From positions 930,001 through 994,000 of the forward strand of contig CAVSDJ010000009.1 of NCBI GenBank assembly GCA_963726785.1: DNA of 64,000 bases, written 5' to 3'. Both the position numbers and the translations under genes were made by a program. The notes below the pieces were generated by a model. It was not told the DNA's origin. It searched no databases and saw only the letters and a program-made list of their open reading frames with translations. Origin of the DNA: DATEKX01 sp963726785. Its GTDB lineage: Bacteria > Acidobacteriota > Blastocatellia > UBA7656. Of this stretch, positions 45,191 to 54,010 are shown in pieces (within the stretch, counting starts at the first letter, position 1; each line of letters starts with the position of its first letter).

Positions 45191-46850
45191 ACCGGCAGGC
45201 GAATCGGCTGGCTCATTATCTCAAAGGCCTGGGGGTTGGCCCGGAAACGGTCGTTGGAGTTTATCTTGACCGCTCCGTGGAAAAGCTGATCGCGATCCTG
45301 GGCGTCATAAAAGCTGGCGGCGCGTATCTACCTATCGCGATCACTTCCCCAACCGACCGCGTGGCCTTCGTGCTGAAAGACGCAGGGGTGGGAGTGGTCG
45401 TGGTCGAGCAAAGGCTGGCGCAGAAAATTGAAGGTGTGTCGGCGCGTGTTGTGTGCCTGGAGAAACTCGCCGGTCACAGTGAGATCAATCCCGCCGTCAA
45501 CCTCATTCCTTCCAACCTGGCTTATGTGATCTATACGTCGGGTTCGACCGGCAGACCTAAAGGGGTGGGGATCAGCCATCGGAGCGCGGTCCACTTGCTG
45601 CAGACCAGCGACCCCGAGCTTGATTTCGGCGCGTCTGATGTGTGGAGCTGCGCGCACTCTTTCTCATTCGACTTATCCGTGTGGGAAATCTGGACCCCGC
45701 TTGCGCATGGGAGCCGACTGGTGATCGTGCCGCGCGAGGTCTTGCAGTCGCCGGAAAGCTTCCTTGAATTGATTGAACGAGAGCGAGTGACGGTCTTGAA
45801 TCGCACTCCGTCGGGTCTCCGACCGCTGGTTGATCTGAGACGACAGGAGAGAAATCAGGCGAGAAATCTGGCCGTCCGAATTATCGCAAGCGGGGGCGAG
45901 GCGTTGCCGCGAGAGCTGGCGCAACAACTGCTGGAGTGGGATGTGCCTGTGTGGAACTTCTACGGGCCGACCGAGACCACCGTGTGGGCGAGCACGCAGC
46001 GTGTTCGCGAAGAAGCGGGCCGTGAGGGGGTAGTCGAGATCGGGAGAGCGTTGAGCAATACGCAACTGCTGATGCTCGATAGCTATATGCAACCTGTCGG
46101 AGTCGGAGTGGTAGGCGAACTCTGCATCGGCGGCGAGGGAGTGGGGCGCGGGTATGTCAACCGGCCTGACCTGACCGCCGAAAAGTTCATCCCTGATCCA
46201 CTGGGTCAGGCATGGGGAGGACGCTGCTACCAGACCGGAGACCTGGTGCGGTACCTGGCGAACGAGGAGATTGAATACCTGGGACGGAGGGACTATCAGG
46301 CGAAGGTGCGAGGGTACCGGATAGAGCCGGGAGAGATAGAGGCTGTGCTTGGAGCGCATGAAGGAGTGAGGCAGTGCGCGGTGATGGTGAAAGAGGATGA
46401 AGGAGGCGATAAGCGTCTGGTGGCTTATGTCGTAAACGGTGAAGGAGCACCCTCCGAAGCGGAACTGCGCCGGTATCTGCGAGGGAGGCTGCCGGACTAC
46501 ATGGTGCCTGCGGCGTTCATGGAACTCTCAGAATTACCGCTGACTCCGAACGGGAAGTTGGATCGCAAGGCACTGCCAGAGCCTGCAACTGGAGAAGGGG
46601 CGGAGAAGGCGGCACGGCATCGCACGCCAGTGGAAGAGATCTTATCGGGCATCTTTGCAGAAATATTAAGGCGAGAGAAAGTCGGAGTTGAAGATAACTT
46701 CTTCGAGCTAGGCGGCCATTCACTGTTAGCCACGCAGGTAATCTCGCGGGTGAGAGAAATATTACAAACGGAATTGCCATTGCGCGCGTTGTTCGAGAGT
46801 CCGACAGTGGCCGGGCTTGCAGAGGCCGTGGAACGAGAGCGCAGCGCGGG
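43715..46850 (+). other. Module 11 (C-A-T), frameshift in A1 region, substrate unassigned
   Basis: C about 43715-45060, A about 45080-46590 (broken near 45180), T serine 46720-46722. The pocket reads D-L-W-N-A-G-F-V-W-K. It resembles the Thr-type lineage in context but is not an assigned code. Confidence 0.78.
45176..45192 (+). other. Frameshift site (apparent 1-nt deletion) in A1 motif
   Basis: Q-V-S-S-E-R-stop interrupts the expected QVSYGELNRQAN. Adding one base to TCTTCGGAGAGATGAAC restores it: TCTTACGGAGAG gives S-Y-G-E, or a third G gives S-S-G-E. The frame before is 2 and the frame after is 1 (mod 3). Confidence 0.83.
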
Positions 46851-48303
46851 CAGGCGGATTGATGCGCCAGCGATAGAAGTAGTCAGCAGAGAGCGAGTGT
46901 TGCCTTTGTCATACGCGCAGCAGAGGCTGTGGTTCATACAGCAGCTAGAGCCAGAGAGCGCGGCCTACAACATCCCGAGCGCGGTGCGGCTGATTGGATC
47001 AATCAATCTTGCCCTGCTGCGCCAGAGCTTAGGAGAGATAGCTCGTCGTCACGAGGTGTTGCGAACTAGATTCGAATCGCGAGATGGACATCCAGTGCAG
47101 GTCATTGATGAGCCAGTTGAGATGGTATTGCCGATCTGTGATATCAGCCATCTTGCGGCTGGTGATGGAGAACAGCGAGCAGGAGAGATAGCCAGACAGA
47201 TGGCGCAGCGACCATTTGATCTGGAGCGAGGGCCGGTGTGGAAAGCGATGCTTGTGAAATTGAATCCACAAGATCACCTGCTAGTCATCAACATGCATCA
47301 CGTAGCGAGCGATGGATGGTCAACCGAAGTCATGGTTAAGGAGTTCACTGCGCTCTATGAGGGCTATCAGCAGGGACGAAGCGCGGTGCTGCCAGAGCTT
47401 GAAGTGCAGTATGCGGATTTTGCCATCTGGCAGAGAGAGTGGCTGAGGGGCGAGCCTCTGGAAGAGCAACTGAGCTACTGGCGGCGACAGTTAGCAGGAG
47501 CGCCGGTTTTGGAACTGCTGATTGATCGGGCCAGACCGGCAATGACCAGCCACCGTGGAACGAAGTCGCCGTTTACGCTTTCAGCCGAATTGAGCCAGGA
47601 ACTCAAGGTGATTTGCCGGCGTCAGGGAGCAACGCTTTTCATGACGCTGCTGGCCGCCTTCCAGACGCTTTTGCACCGCTATACAGGAATGACGGACATA
47701 GTGGTCGGGACGCCGATTGCCAATCGAAACCGTGTGGAGACCGAAGGGCTGATCGGATTCTTCGTGAACATGCTTGCCCTGCGAACTGATCTTTCCGGGA
47801 AGCCGCCCTTTGTCGAAGTTCTTAAACGCGTGCGTGGTGTCACGCTCGATGCCTTCGCGCATCAGGATCTGCCGTTCGATAAGCTCGTCGAAGAACTGCA
47901 TCCTGAAAGACGATTGGAACAAACTCCCCTGTTCCGCATTGCGCTCGTTTTGCAAAACGTGCCGCAAAGCTCTTTTGAATTACCTGATCTTACTTTGATG
48001 CCCTTCGGCAGTCATACGCAGTCATCGCTCTTCGACCTGTCTCTGTATTTGTGGGAGGGAGAAGAAGGGCTAAAGGGTTACTTTGTATACGACGTTGAGT
48101 TGTTTGATTCAGAGGCGATCCTTCGCCTAGCCTCTCAATTCCAGATACTGCTCAGGGGCATTGTGGCGCAACCCGACGCGAGAATCTGCGACCTGCCGCT
48201 CTTGACCGAAGCTGAAAAACAATTACTGCTGAACCCTCCAATGAGGCGATCACCTGCCAGGCGTCGAGAACGTCGAACCCGGACTGCTGATTCCATGATC
48301 TGA
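45187..48303 (+). CDS. NRPS fragment: A(rest)-T-C
   Basis: 1038 residues. The ATG at 45187 is an internal codon of the A domain broken just upstream: the text NRQANRLAHYL directly continues A1. Contents: A domain to about residue 465 (A3 YTSGSTGRPKG, A5 YGPTETT, A10 NGKLDRK), T (serine about 512) and a complete C domain (about 570-1020, HHVASDG). After residue 1020 the sequence loses resemblance to an NRPS linker (RRSPARRRERRTR) and ends at TGA 48301-48303. The following A domain is in another frame. The piece is best read as the middle of one synthetase from 34100 to beyond the right edge. Confidence 0.88.
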   Translation: MNRQANRLAHYLKGLGVGPETVVGVYLDRSVEKLIAILGVIKAGGAYLPIAITSPTDRVAFVLKDAGVGVVVVEQRLAQKIEGVSARVVCLEKLAGHSEINPAVNLIPSNLAYVIYTSGSTGRPKGVGISHRSAVHLLQTSDPELDFGASDVWSCAHSFSFDLSVWEIWTPLAHGSRLVIVPREVLQSPESFLELIERERVTVLNRTPSGLRPLVDLRRQERNQARNLAVRIIASGGEALPRELAQQLLEWDVPVWNFYGPTETTVWASTQRVREEAGREGVVEIGRALSNTQLLMLDSYMQPVGVGVVGELCIGGEGVGRGYVNRPDLTAEKFIPDPLGQAWGGRCYQTGDLVRYLANEEIEYLGRRDYQAKVRGYRIEPGEIEAVLGAHEGVRQCAVMVKEDEGGDKRLVAYVVNGEGAPSEAELRRYLRGRLPDYMVPAAFMELSELPLTPNGKLDRKALPEPATGEGAEKAARHRTPVEEILSGIFAEILRREKVGVEDNFFELGGHSLLATQVISRVREILQTELPLRALFESPTVAGLAEAVERERSAGRRIDAPAIEVVSRERVLPLSYAQQRLWFIQQLEPESAAYNIPSAVRLIGSINLALLRQSLGEIARRHEVLRTRFESRDGHPVQVIDEPVEMVLPICDISHLAAGDGEQRAGEIARQMAQRPFDLERGPVWKAMLVKLNPQDHLLVINMHHVASDGWSTEVMVKEFTALYEGYQQGRSAVLPELEVQYADFAIWQREWLRGEPLEEQLSYWRRQLAGAPVLELLIDRARPAMTSHRGTKSPFTLSAELSQELKVICRRQGATLFMTLLAAFQTLLHRYTGMTDIVVGTPIANRNRVETEGLIGFFVNMLALRTDLSGKPPFVEVLKRVRGVTLDAFAHQDLPFDKLVEELHPERRLEQTPLFRIALVLQNVPQSSFELPDLTLMPFGSHTQSSLFDLSLYLWEGEEGLKGYFVYDVELFDSEAILRLASQFQILLRGIVAQPDARICDLPLLTEAEKQLLLNPPMRRSPARRRERRTRTADSMI

Positions 48304-48425
48304 GGCAAGAATCGTGATGACGAACGATACTGTCATGTCCGCACTTAGACTCGCAGCAAACTGCCGGAAGCATCCACCTGCGTTTTGAATCCCAGGTCGC
48401 TTCTCAGCCGGATGCCGTTGCGGTG
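48240..48425 (+). other. Damaged C-A linker (frame change)
   Basis: The upstream frame stops at 48303. The downstream A-domain frame is open from 48321 after a TGA at 48318-48320. Recognisable linker text (SIHLRFESQV, PDAVAV) is in that downstream frame from about 48372, and an NDT motif typical of the linker (EWNDT) is in the third frame at about 48322. No ATG, GTG or TTG precedes GTG 48423 in the A frame. The net shift equals one missing base, but more than one change seems to be present. Confidence 0.6.
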
Positions 48426-50210
48426 ATCTATGAAGACCACGCTGTCACCTACGAGCATCTCAACCACAGGGCGAACCTGCTCGCGCATTACCTGATCGGC
48501 CTGGGCACAGGGCCGGACTGCCTGGTTCCGCTCTGCATCGAACGCTCCGTCGAGATGATCGTCGGCATCCTCGGTATTTTGAAGGCAGGCGGAGCTTATG
48601 TGCCCCTCGACACATCCTATCCGCGCGAGCGGCTGGCCTTCATCCTTGAAGATACGAAGGCTCCCGTCCTGCTGACCGAGCAACGCCTGCTTGAGGACTT
48701 GCCGGGGGCCGCGAGTCGCGTGGTATGCCTGGATTCAGACTGGCCGGAGATCGCGGCGCGCGGCGCGGCGCATAATCCTGCTGCCGATGTTGATCTCGAC
48801 AATGCCTGCTACGTCATCTACACCTCTGGTTCGACAGGGCAGCCCAAAGGGGTGCTGATCTGCCACCGCAGTGTGTTACGCCTGTTCGATGCCACACAGC
48901 CCTGGTTCGAGATAAACGAGCAGGATGTGTGGACTCTCTTTCACTCTTATGCGTTCGACTTTTCGGTCTGGGAGATCTTTGGAGCAGTGCTGCATGGCGG
49001 GCGGCTCGTAGTAGTTCCGCATTGGGTAACGCGGTCGCCGGAGGCGCTCTGGGGACTGCTGAAGCGGGAACAGGTGACGGTGCTGAATCAAACACCGGCC
49101 AGCTTTCTCAACTTGATGTACGAAGATAAAAGCGATGAGAGGCAGGCCGATCAGTTGTCGTTAAGCCTGATCATATTCGGCGGTGATGCGCTGGACGCGG
49201 GGGCTTTGCAACCGTGGTTTCAGAAGCACGGCGACGAACGCCCGGTGCTGGTCAACATGTACGGCATAACCGAGACGACCGTGCATGTTACCTACCGCCC
49301 GCTGGCGATGCAGGATGCCGAGCGAGTCGGAGCCAGTTTGATCGGCGAGCCGATTCCTGACCTGCAGATTTATCTCCTCGACGCGCAGATGAATCTCGCC
49401 CCCAGAGGAGTGGCGGGCGAACTCTTTGTCGGCGGCGCAGGATTGGCGCGAGGTTATCTTAACCGGCCCGGACTGACGGCAGAACGCTTCGTTCCGAATC
49501 CTTTTTCATCTGACTCCGGAGGGCGGCTCTATCGCAGCGGCGATCTCGGTCGGTATCAGGCTGACGGCGATCTCGATTATCTGGGGCGCATTGATCATCA
49601 GGTCAAGATTCGTGGCTATCGAATTGAGTTGGGAGAGATCGAATCTTCGCTCGCTCGCCATCCGTCAGTACGCGAAGCGGTAGTCGTCGTGGGGGAGGAC
49701 GCGAATGGTGATAAGCGGTTAATAGGATACGTCGTACCGCAGGCGACAAATGATGAGTGGAGCGGAGAAGACGCGTCGGCAGAGAGATTCAAGCTCGTGG
49801 GTTCGGATATTGCCCGTTGGTTGTTACCTCTATTGCGAGAGTTCCTCAAAGACCGCCTGCCTGATTACATGATACCGTCCGCCTTCGTGTTTCTTGACAA
49901 GCTACCTTTGACGGTGAACGGTAAGGTAGATCGCAAGGCGCTGCCCGCGCCTGAAGCAGTGGAGATACCGAGTGAGAGCGCAGGGCCGCGCACACCAGTC
50001 GAAGAGATCTTATCAGGCATCTTTGCCGAAGTATTAAAGGTAGAGCAAATCGGAGTAGAAGATAACTTCTTCGAGCTTGGTGGCCATTCACTACTAGCCA
50101 CGCAGGTAGTGTCGCGAATACGAGAAGTGCTGGGCGTGGAAGTGGCGCTGAGGACGTTGTTCGAGGCTCCTACAGTAGCAGGGCTTGCAGAGGAAGTGGA
50201 ACGAGAGCGA
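48321..50210 (+). other. Module 12 (A-T; its C is at 46900-48240), predicted Thr
   Basis: A about 48400-49950, T serine 50088-50090. The code D-F-W-N-I-G-M-V-H-K is an exact match to the known Thr code. The C domain of this module is encoded in the preceding fragment. Confidence 0.85.
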
Positions 50211-53200
50211 GGAGAAGGCAGAGGGGTCGATGCGCCAGCGATAGAGGCAGTGAGCAGAGAGCGAGAGATGCCCTTGTCATACGCGCAGCAGAGGCTATGG
50301 TTCATACAGGAGTTGGAGCCGGAGAGCGCAGCTTACAACATACCGCTTGGAGTGAGACTGCAAGGCGAGATGAATCAGACGGCGCTGCGGCAGAGCTTAG
50401 GAGAGATAGCACGCCGCCACGAGGTGTTGCGAACTAGATTTGAGTCGCGAGATGGACGGCCCGTGCAGGTCATTGATGAATCGGGCGAAATTGATCTGGC
50501 CATTTGTGACATCAGCCATCTAGCGGCAGATGATGCAGAGCAGCGAGCAGGAGAGATAGCTCGTCAAGAAGCCGTTAGGCCGTTCGATCTGGAGAGAGGG
50601 CCGGTGTGGAGAGCGGCGCTCGTGCGGATGGGCAGAGAAGATCACATCCTGCTGCTATGCCTGCACCACGTAGCAAGCGATGGATGGTCAACAGGGCTAC
50701 TAGTCAGTGAGTTCACCTCGCTTTATGAAAGTTACCGACAGGGGGATCGCTCTCGGCTTTCAGAGCTTGAAGTGCAGTATGCGGACTTCGCCGTCTGGCA
50801 AAGAAACTGGCTGACGGGCGAGGTGCTCCAACAACAGCTTGATTACTGGAAGCGACAGCTAGCCCAGGTCTCCGTGCTTGAACTGCCGACAGACCGCCCT
50901 CGCCCCGCTGCGCCTGATCATCGCGCCGGGTTTGTCTCCTTCAGCCTCTCGACTGATTTGACGCAGCAGCTAAAGGCACTGAGTCGGAGAGAAGGCGTGA
51001 CCTTGTTTATGACGTTGGTAGCAGGGTTGAAGGTGGTGCTGGGCCGGTACTCAGGGCAGGAAGATGTAGTGGTGGGGACGGACGTGGCGAACAGGAACCG
51101 GCTGGAGACGGAGGGGTTGATAGGGTTTTTCGTGAACCAGTTGGTGCTGAGGACGGATACGTCAGGCAACCCAAGCGTGAGGGAGGTGCTAGGGCGAGTG
51201 AGGGAGGTGACGCTGGGGGCATACGCGAATCAGGACGTGCCGTTCGAGAAGCTGGTCGAGGAACTCTCTCCTGAGCGTGACCTGGCTCAATCACCATTTT
51301 TCCAGGTGATGTTGGTGCTGCAAAACGCAACGTCGGTCGCGCCTGTAGAGAAGCTCGCGGGCTTGAGCGTCACCCCATTTGGTCAGGGGGTCGGGCTGGC
51401 GAAGGTTGACCTGATTTTGGCGATGTCCGAAGCCGGAGGCGGCGGCATCAACTACGATGCGGAAATCTTCGAGGAGCAAACCATCTTCCGCCTGGTCGGG
51501 CATTTCAAGCGTGTGCTTGCCTTAGCTGTGGAGCAGCCGGAGAGGCGAATTGATGAATTCAGCCTGTTGACTCCTGCCGAAGAATCGCAATTGAAGGAGG
51601 AATGGAATGATACCTCGGCTGAATATCCGCGAGAGGTTTGTTTCCACGATGTCTTCGAGCGGCAGGTCAACAATAGCCCTGAGGCGGTGGCGGTCAACTC
51701 TCAGGGGCAGTGGCTGACCTATGCGGAGTTGAACCGCCGGGCCAATGTTGTGGCCAGATCGCTTGCCGTTCTCAAGGTCGGCCCGGAGGCGACTGTAGCT
51801 GTGATGGCAAAGCGAGGGATTGACCTCCTGATCTCAATGATGGCCGTCTTCAAAGCTGGCGGAACTTACGTTCCTCTCGACCCGCTCTATCCTTTTGACC
51901 GGCTGCGCCAGATCATCAGCCTGAGCCAAAGTTACATCATCCTTACCACAGGTGAGTTGAAGAGTAGCGTGGAGTTAATCCTGGACGAAGCGGACTATGG
52001 TCAGAAGCCGGTCGTTTTAGAGATCGAAGAACTGATATGGGAGAGACAAGAAGCAGAAGATATCGCTTCGGGCTGCGACCCGCGCAATCTGGCTTACCTC
52101 ATCTTCACATCGGGTTCGACCGGAAGGCCAAAGGGCGCGATGATCGAACACCGTGGGATGCTCAATCACCTCTGCGCCAAGATCAGTAGCCTTTCACTCG
52201 ATGCGGGAGACACCATCGCCGAGACGGCCTCGCAGAGCTTCGACATCTCGATCTGGCAGTTCCTGACGGCGCTGCTAGTTGGGGGGAGAGTACAGATAGT
52301 GACGGAAGAGGACGCCGCCATACCCGCGAAGCTCTTGAGAGGTGTGAGCGAGAATCGTGTCACGGTGTTAGAGGTAGTCCCTTCGATGCTGCGGCTAATG
52401 CTGGAAGAGATAGAGGCAAGGCCCCTCAGCGAAGAAGGATTATCGGCGCTGAAAGTCCTGGTTGTGACCGGAGAAGAACTGCCTGCGGAACTGTGCCGCC
52501 GATGGCTGAGCATGTACCCGGACATCCCGCTCCTGAATGCGTATGGACCGACCGAGTGCTCAGACGATGTGACGCAGGAATGTATAGCGAGGCCGCCTGC
52601 TATAGATGAGACGCGTGTCCCCATAGGTCGCCCGCTGAGCAACACAAGAGCCTACGTCGTGGACAAGGATGATCACCTCTCACCAATCGGGATAGCAGGA
52701 GAGCTGTTGCTTGGAGGCGACGGAGTAGGGAGAGGCTACTTTAACGATCCGGCTCAGACGGCGAATAGCTTTGTCCCGGATGGTTACGGCAGCGATAGCG
52801 GAGCGAGGCTCTACAAGAGCGGCGATAGCAGTCGGCAAAGGGCGGATGGAAGAGTTGAGTTTCTGGGAAGAATAGATCACCAGGTAAAGGTTCGAGGGTT
52901 CCGCATCGAGTTAGGCGAGGTGGAATATGTATTACAACAGCACGAAGCCATACAGGAGTCTGTGGTGGTGGTCAGGGAACTGGGGCCTGGCGACGATCAT
53001 CTTGTGGCTTATGCGGTAGTCAAACCCGGCTATGAGGGGCTGAAGGAGGAAGACCGAAACAGCCAGGCAGGGGCCAGCTTGATTGATCAATGGCAACCTG
53101 TGTTCGATTCAATTTACGGCCACAATGACACGCCATCGCAGGATTCGGCTCTCAACCGAAGAATATGGATAGACAGCTATACAGGTCAGCCGCTTCCGAA

Positions 53201-53984
53201 ACAGGACATTATCGAGTGCGTCGAGGATACGGTGACGAGGATTTTGGATCTGCGCCCGCGCCGCGTATTGGAGATAGGGTGTGGAACAGGATTGCTTCTG
53301 CTAAGAATTGCCCCGCGTTGCGAATACTACCATGGGTCTGACTTCTCGAAAGAAGCTCTAAGCCTGTTGAGCAAGGAGATTGAAGCACGAGATGGCGAGA
53401 TGCCGGAAATCGTGCTCTCGGATAAAGCGGCGGATGATCTCGAAGGAATTCCAGAAGAAGCATTCGACGTGGTTGTAATAAACGAGGTCGTACAGTACTT
53501 CGATAGCATCGGCTACCTGTCGCGGGTTTTAGAACAAGCGATAACCCGGGTCAAACCCAACGGCTATATTTTTATCGGAGGAGTTCGCAACCTGCGCCTG
53601 TTTGAGACCTACCATGTTTCAGTCCAATTCAATCGAGCTGTCTCTTCTCTGTCTGTACCCGAACTCCGCCGGAGGGTTCGCAAAGCCATGTCTCAGGAGA
53701 AAGAACTCCTCGTTGATCCTGACTACTTCATGGCTCTCAAGCAGATGCTGCCGCAGGTGACATCGGTCGAGTACCAGTTGAAAGGTGGCCGGAATCTGAA
53801 TGAATTGACGAAGTTCCGCTACGACGTGATTCTCCACGTCAGACATGACGACGGGCATTCGAGCGAAGCCGCGCATGTTGATTGGCGCGACCAACGATGG
53901 ACTCCAGATGGCATGCTCTGGGGCACTTGGAAGAGACTATGCCGGATTGCCTTGTCATCACCGGAGTACCTAACGCCCGGTTGA
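48423..53984 (+). CDS. NRPS fragment: A(Thr)-T-C-A with inserted methyltransferase (frameshifted at end)
   Basis: 1853 residues from GTG 48423. Linker sequence similar to NRPSs already begins at about 48372 in the same frame, so this is not a true start. Domains: A (to about residue 510; code D-F-W-N-I-G-M-V-H-K, the Thr code), T (serine at 50088-50090, about residue 556), C (about 615-1060, HHVASDG), A (about 1070-1530; code D-I-W-E-V-T-A-D-D-K, unassigned), then a SAM methyltransferase inserted between A8 and A9, with motif I VLEIGCGTG at 53265-53291. The frame leaves the methyltransferase near 53920 and ends at TGA 53984. The remainder of the domain, with VITGVPNARL, is in the next entry. 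One extra G in the GGGG run at 53920-53923 joins them. Confidence 0.9.
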   Translation: MIYEDHAVTYEHLNHRANLLAHYLIGLGTGPDCLVPLCIERSVEMIVGILGILKAGGAYVPLDTSYPRERLAFILEDTKAPVLLTEQRLLEDLPGAASRVVCLDSDWPEIAARGAAHNPAADVDLDNACYVIYTSGSTGQPKGVLICHRSVLRLFDATQPWFEINEQDVWTLFHSYAFDFSVWEIFGAVLHGGRLVVVPHWVTRSPEALWGLLKREQVTVLNQTPASFLNLMYEDKSDERQADQLSLSLIIFGGDALDAGALQPWFQKHGDERPVLVNMYGITETTVHVTYRPLAMQDAERVGASLIGEPIPDLQIYLLDAQMNLAPRGVAGELFVGGAGLARGYLNRPGLTAERFVPNPFSSDSGGRLYRSGDLGRYQADGDLDYLGRIDHQVKIRGYRIELGEIESSLARHPSVREAVVVVGEDANGDKRLIGYVVPQATNDEWSGEDASAERFKLVGSDIARWLLPLLREFLKDRLPDYMIPSAFVFLDKLPLTVNGKVDRKALPAPEAVEIPSESAGPRTPVEEILSGIFAEVLKVEQIGVEDNFFELGGHSLLATQVVSRIREVLGVEVALRTLFEAPTVAGLAEEVERERGEGRGVDAPAIEAVSREREMPLSYAQQRLWFIQELEPESAAYNIPLGVRLQGEMNQTALRQSLGEIARRHEVLRTRFESRDGRPVQVIDESGEIDLAICDISHLAADDAEQRAGEIARQEAVRPFDLERGPVWRAALVRMGREDHILLLCLHHVASDGWSTGLLVSEFTSLYESYRQGDRSRLSELEVQYADFAVWQRNWLTGEVLQQQLDYWKRQLAQVSVLELPTDRPRPAAPDHRAGFVSFSLSTDLTQQLKALSRREGVTLFMTLVAGLKVVLGRYSGQEDVVVGTDVANRNRLETEGLIGFFVNQLVLRTDTSGNPSVREVLGRVREVTLGAYANQDVPFEKLVEELSPERDLAQSPFFQVMLVLQNATSVAPVEKLAGLSVTPFGQGVGLAKVDLILAMSEAGGGGINYDAEIFEEQTIFRLVGHFKRVLALAVEQPERRIDEFSLLTPAEESQLKEEWNDTSAEYPREVCFHDVFERQVNNSPEAVAVNSQGQWLTYAELNRRANVVARSLAVLKVGPEATVAVMAKRGIDLLISMMAVFKAGGTYVPLDPLYPFDRLRQIISLSQSYIILTTGELKSSVELILDEADYGQKPVVLEIEELIWERQEAEDIASGCDPRNLAYLIFTSGSTGRPKGAMIEHRGMLNHLCAKISSLSLDAGDTIAETASQSFDISIWQFLTALLVGGRVQIVTEEDAAIPAKLLRGVSENRVTVLEVVPSMLRLMLEEIEARPLSEEGLSALKVLVVTGEELPAELCRRWLSMYPDIPLLNAYGPTECSDDVTQECIARPPAIDETRVPIGRPLSNTRAYVVDKDDHLSPIGIAGELLLGGDGVGRGYFNDPAQTANSFVPDGYGSDSGARLYKSGDSSRQRADGRVEFLGRIDHQVKVRGFRIELGEVEYVLQQHEAIQESVVVVRELGPGDDHLVAYAVVKPGYEGLKEEDRNSQAGASLIDQWQPVFDSIYGHNDTPSQDSALNRRIWIDSYTGQPLPKQDIIECVEDTVTRILDLRPRRVLEIGCGTGLLLLRIAPRCEYYHGSDFSKEALSLLSKEIEARDGEMPEIVLSDKAADDLEGIPEEAFDVVVINEVVQYFDSIGYLSRVLEQAITRVKPNGYIFIGGVRNLRLFETYHVSVQFNRAVSSLSVPELRRRVRKAMSQEKELLVDPDYFMALKQMLPQVTSVEYQLKGGRNLNELTKFRYDVILHVRHDDGHSSEAAHVDWRDQRWTPDGMLWGTWKRLCRIALSSPEYLTPG

Positions 53985-54010
53985 CGGAAGATTTGAAGAC
54001 TATGCAGTTG
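53080..54010 (+). other. SAM-dependent N-methyltransferase domain inserted in A domain
   Basis: Starts around W-Q-P-V-F-D-S-I-Y. Motif I is VLEIGCGTG (53265-53291). Later segments are VVINEVVQYF and VKPNGYIFIGGVRN. It ends near VITGVPNARL after the frame break at about 53920. Its position between the A8 and A9 core motifs and its sequence fit NRPS N-methyltransferases. Confidence 0.85.
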
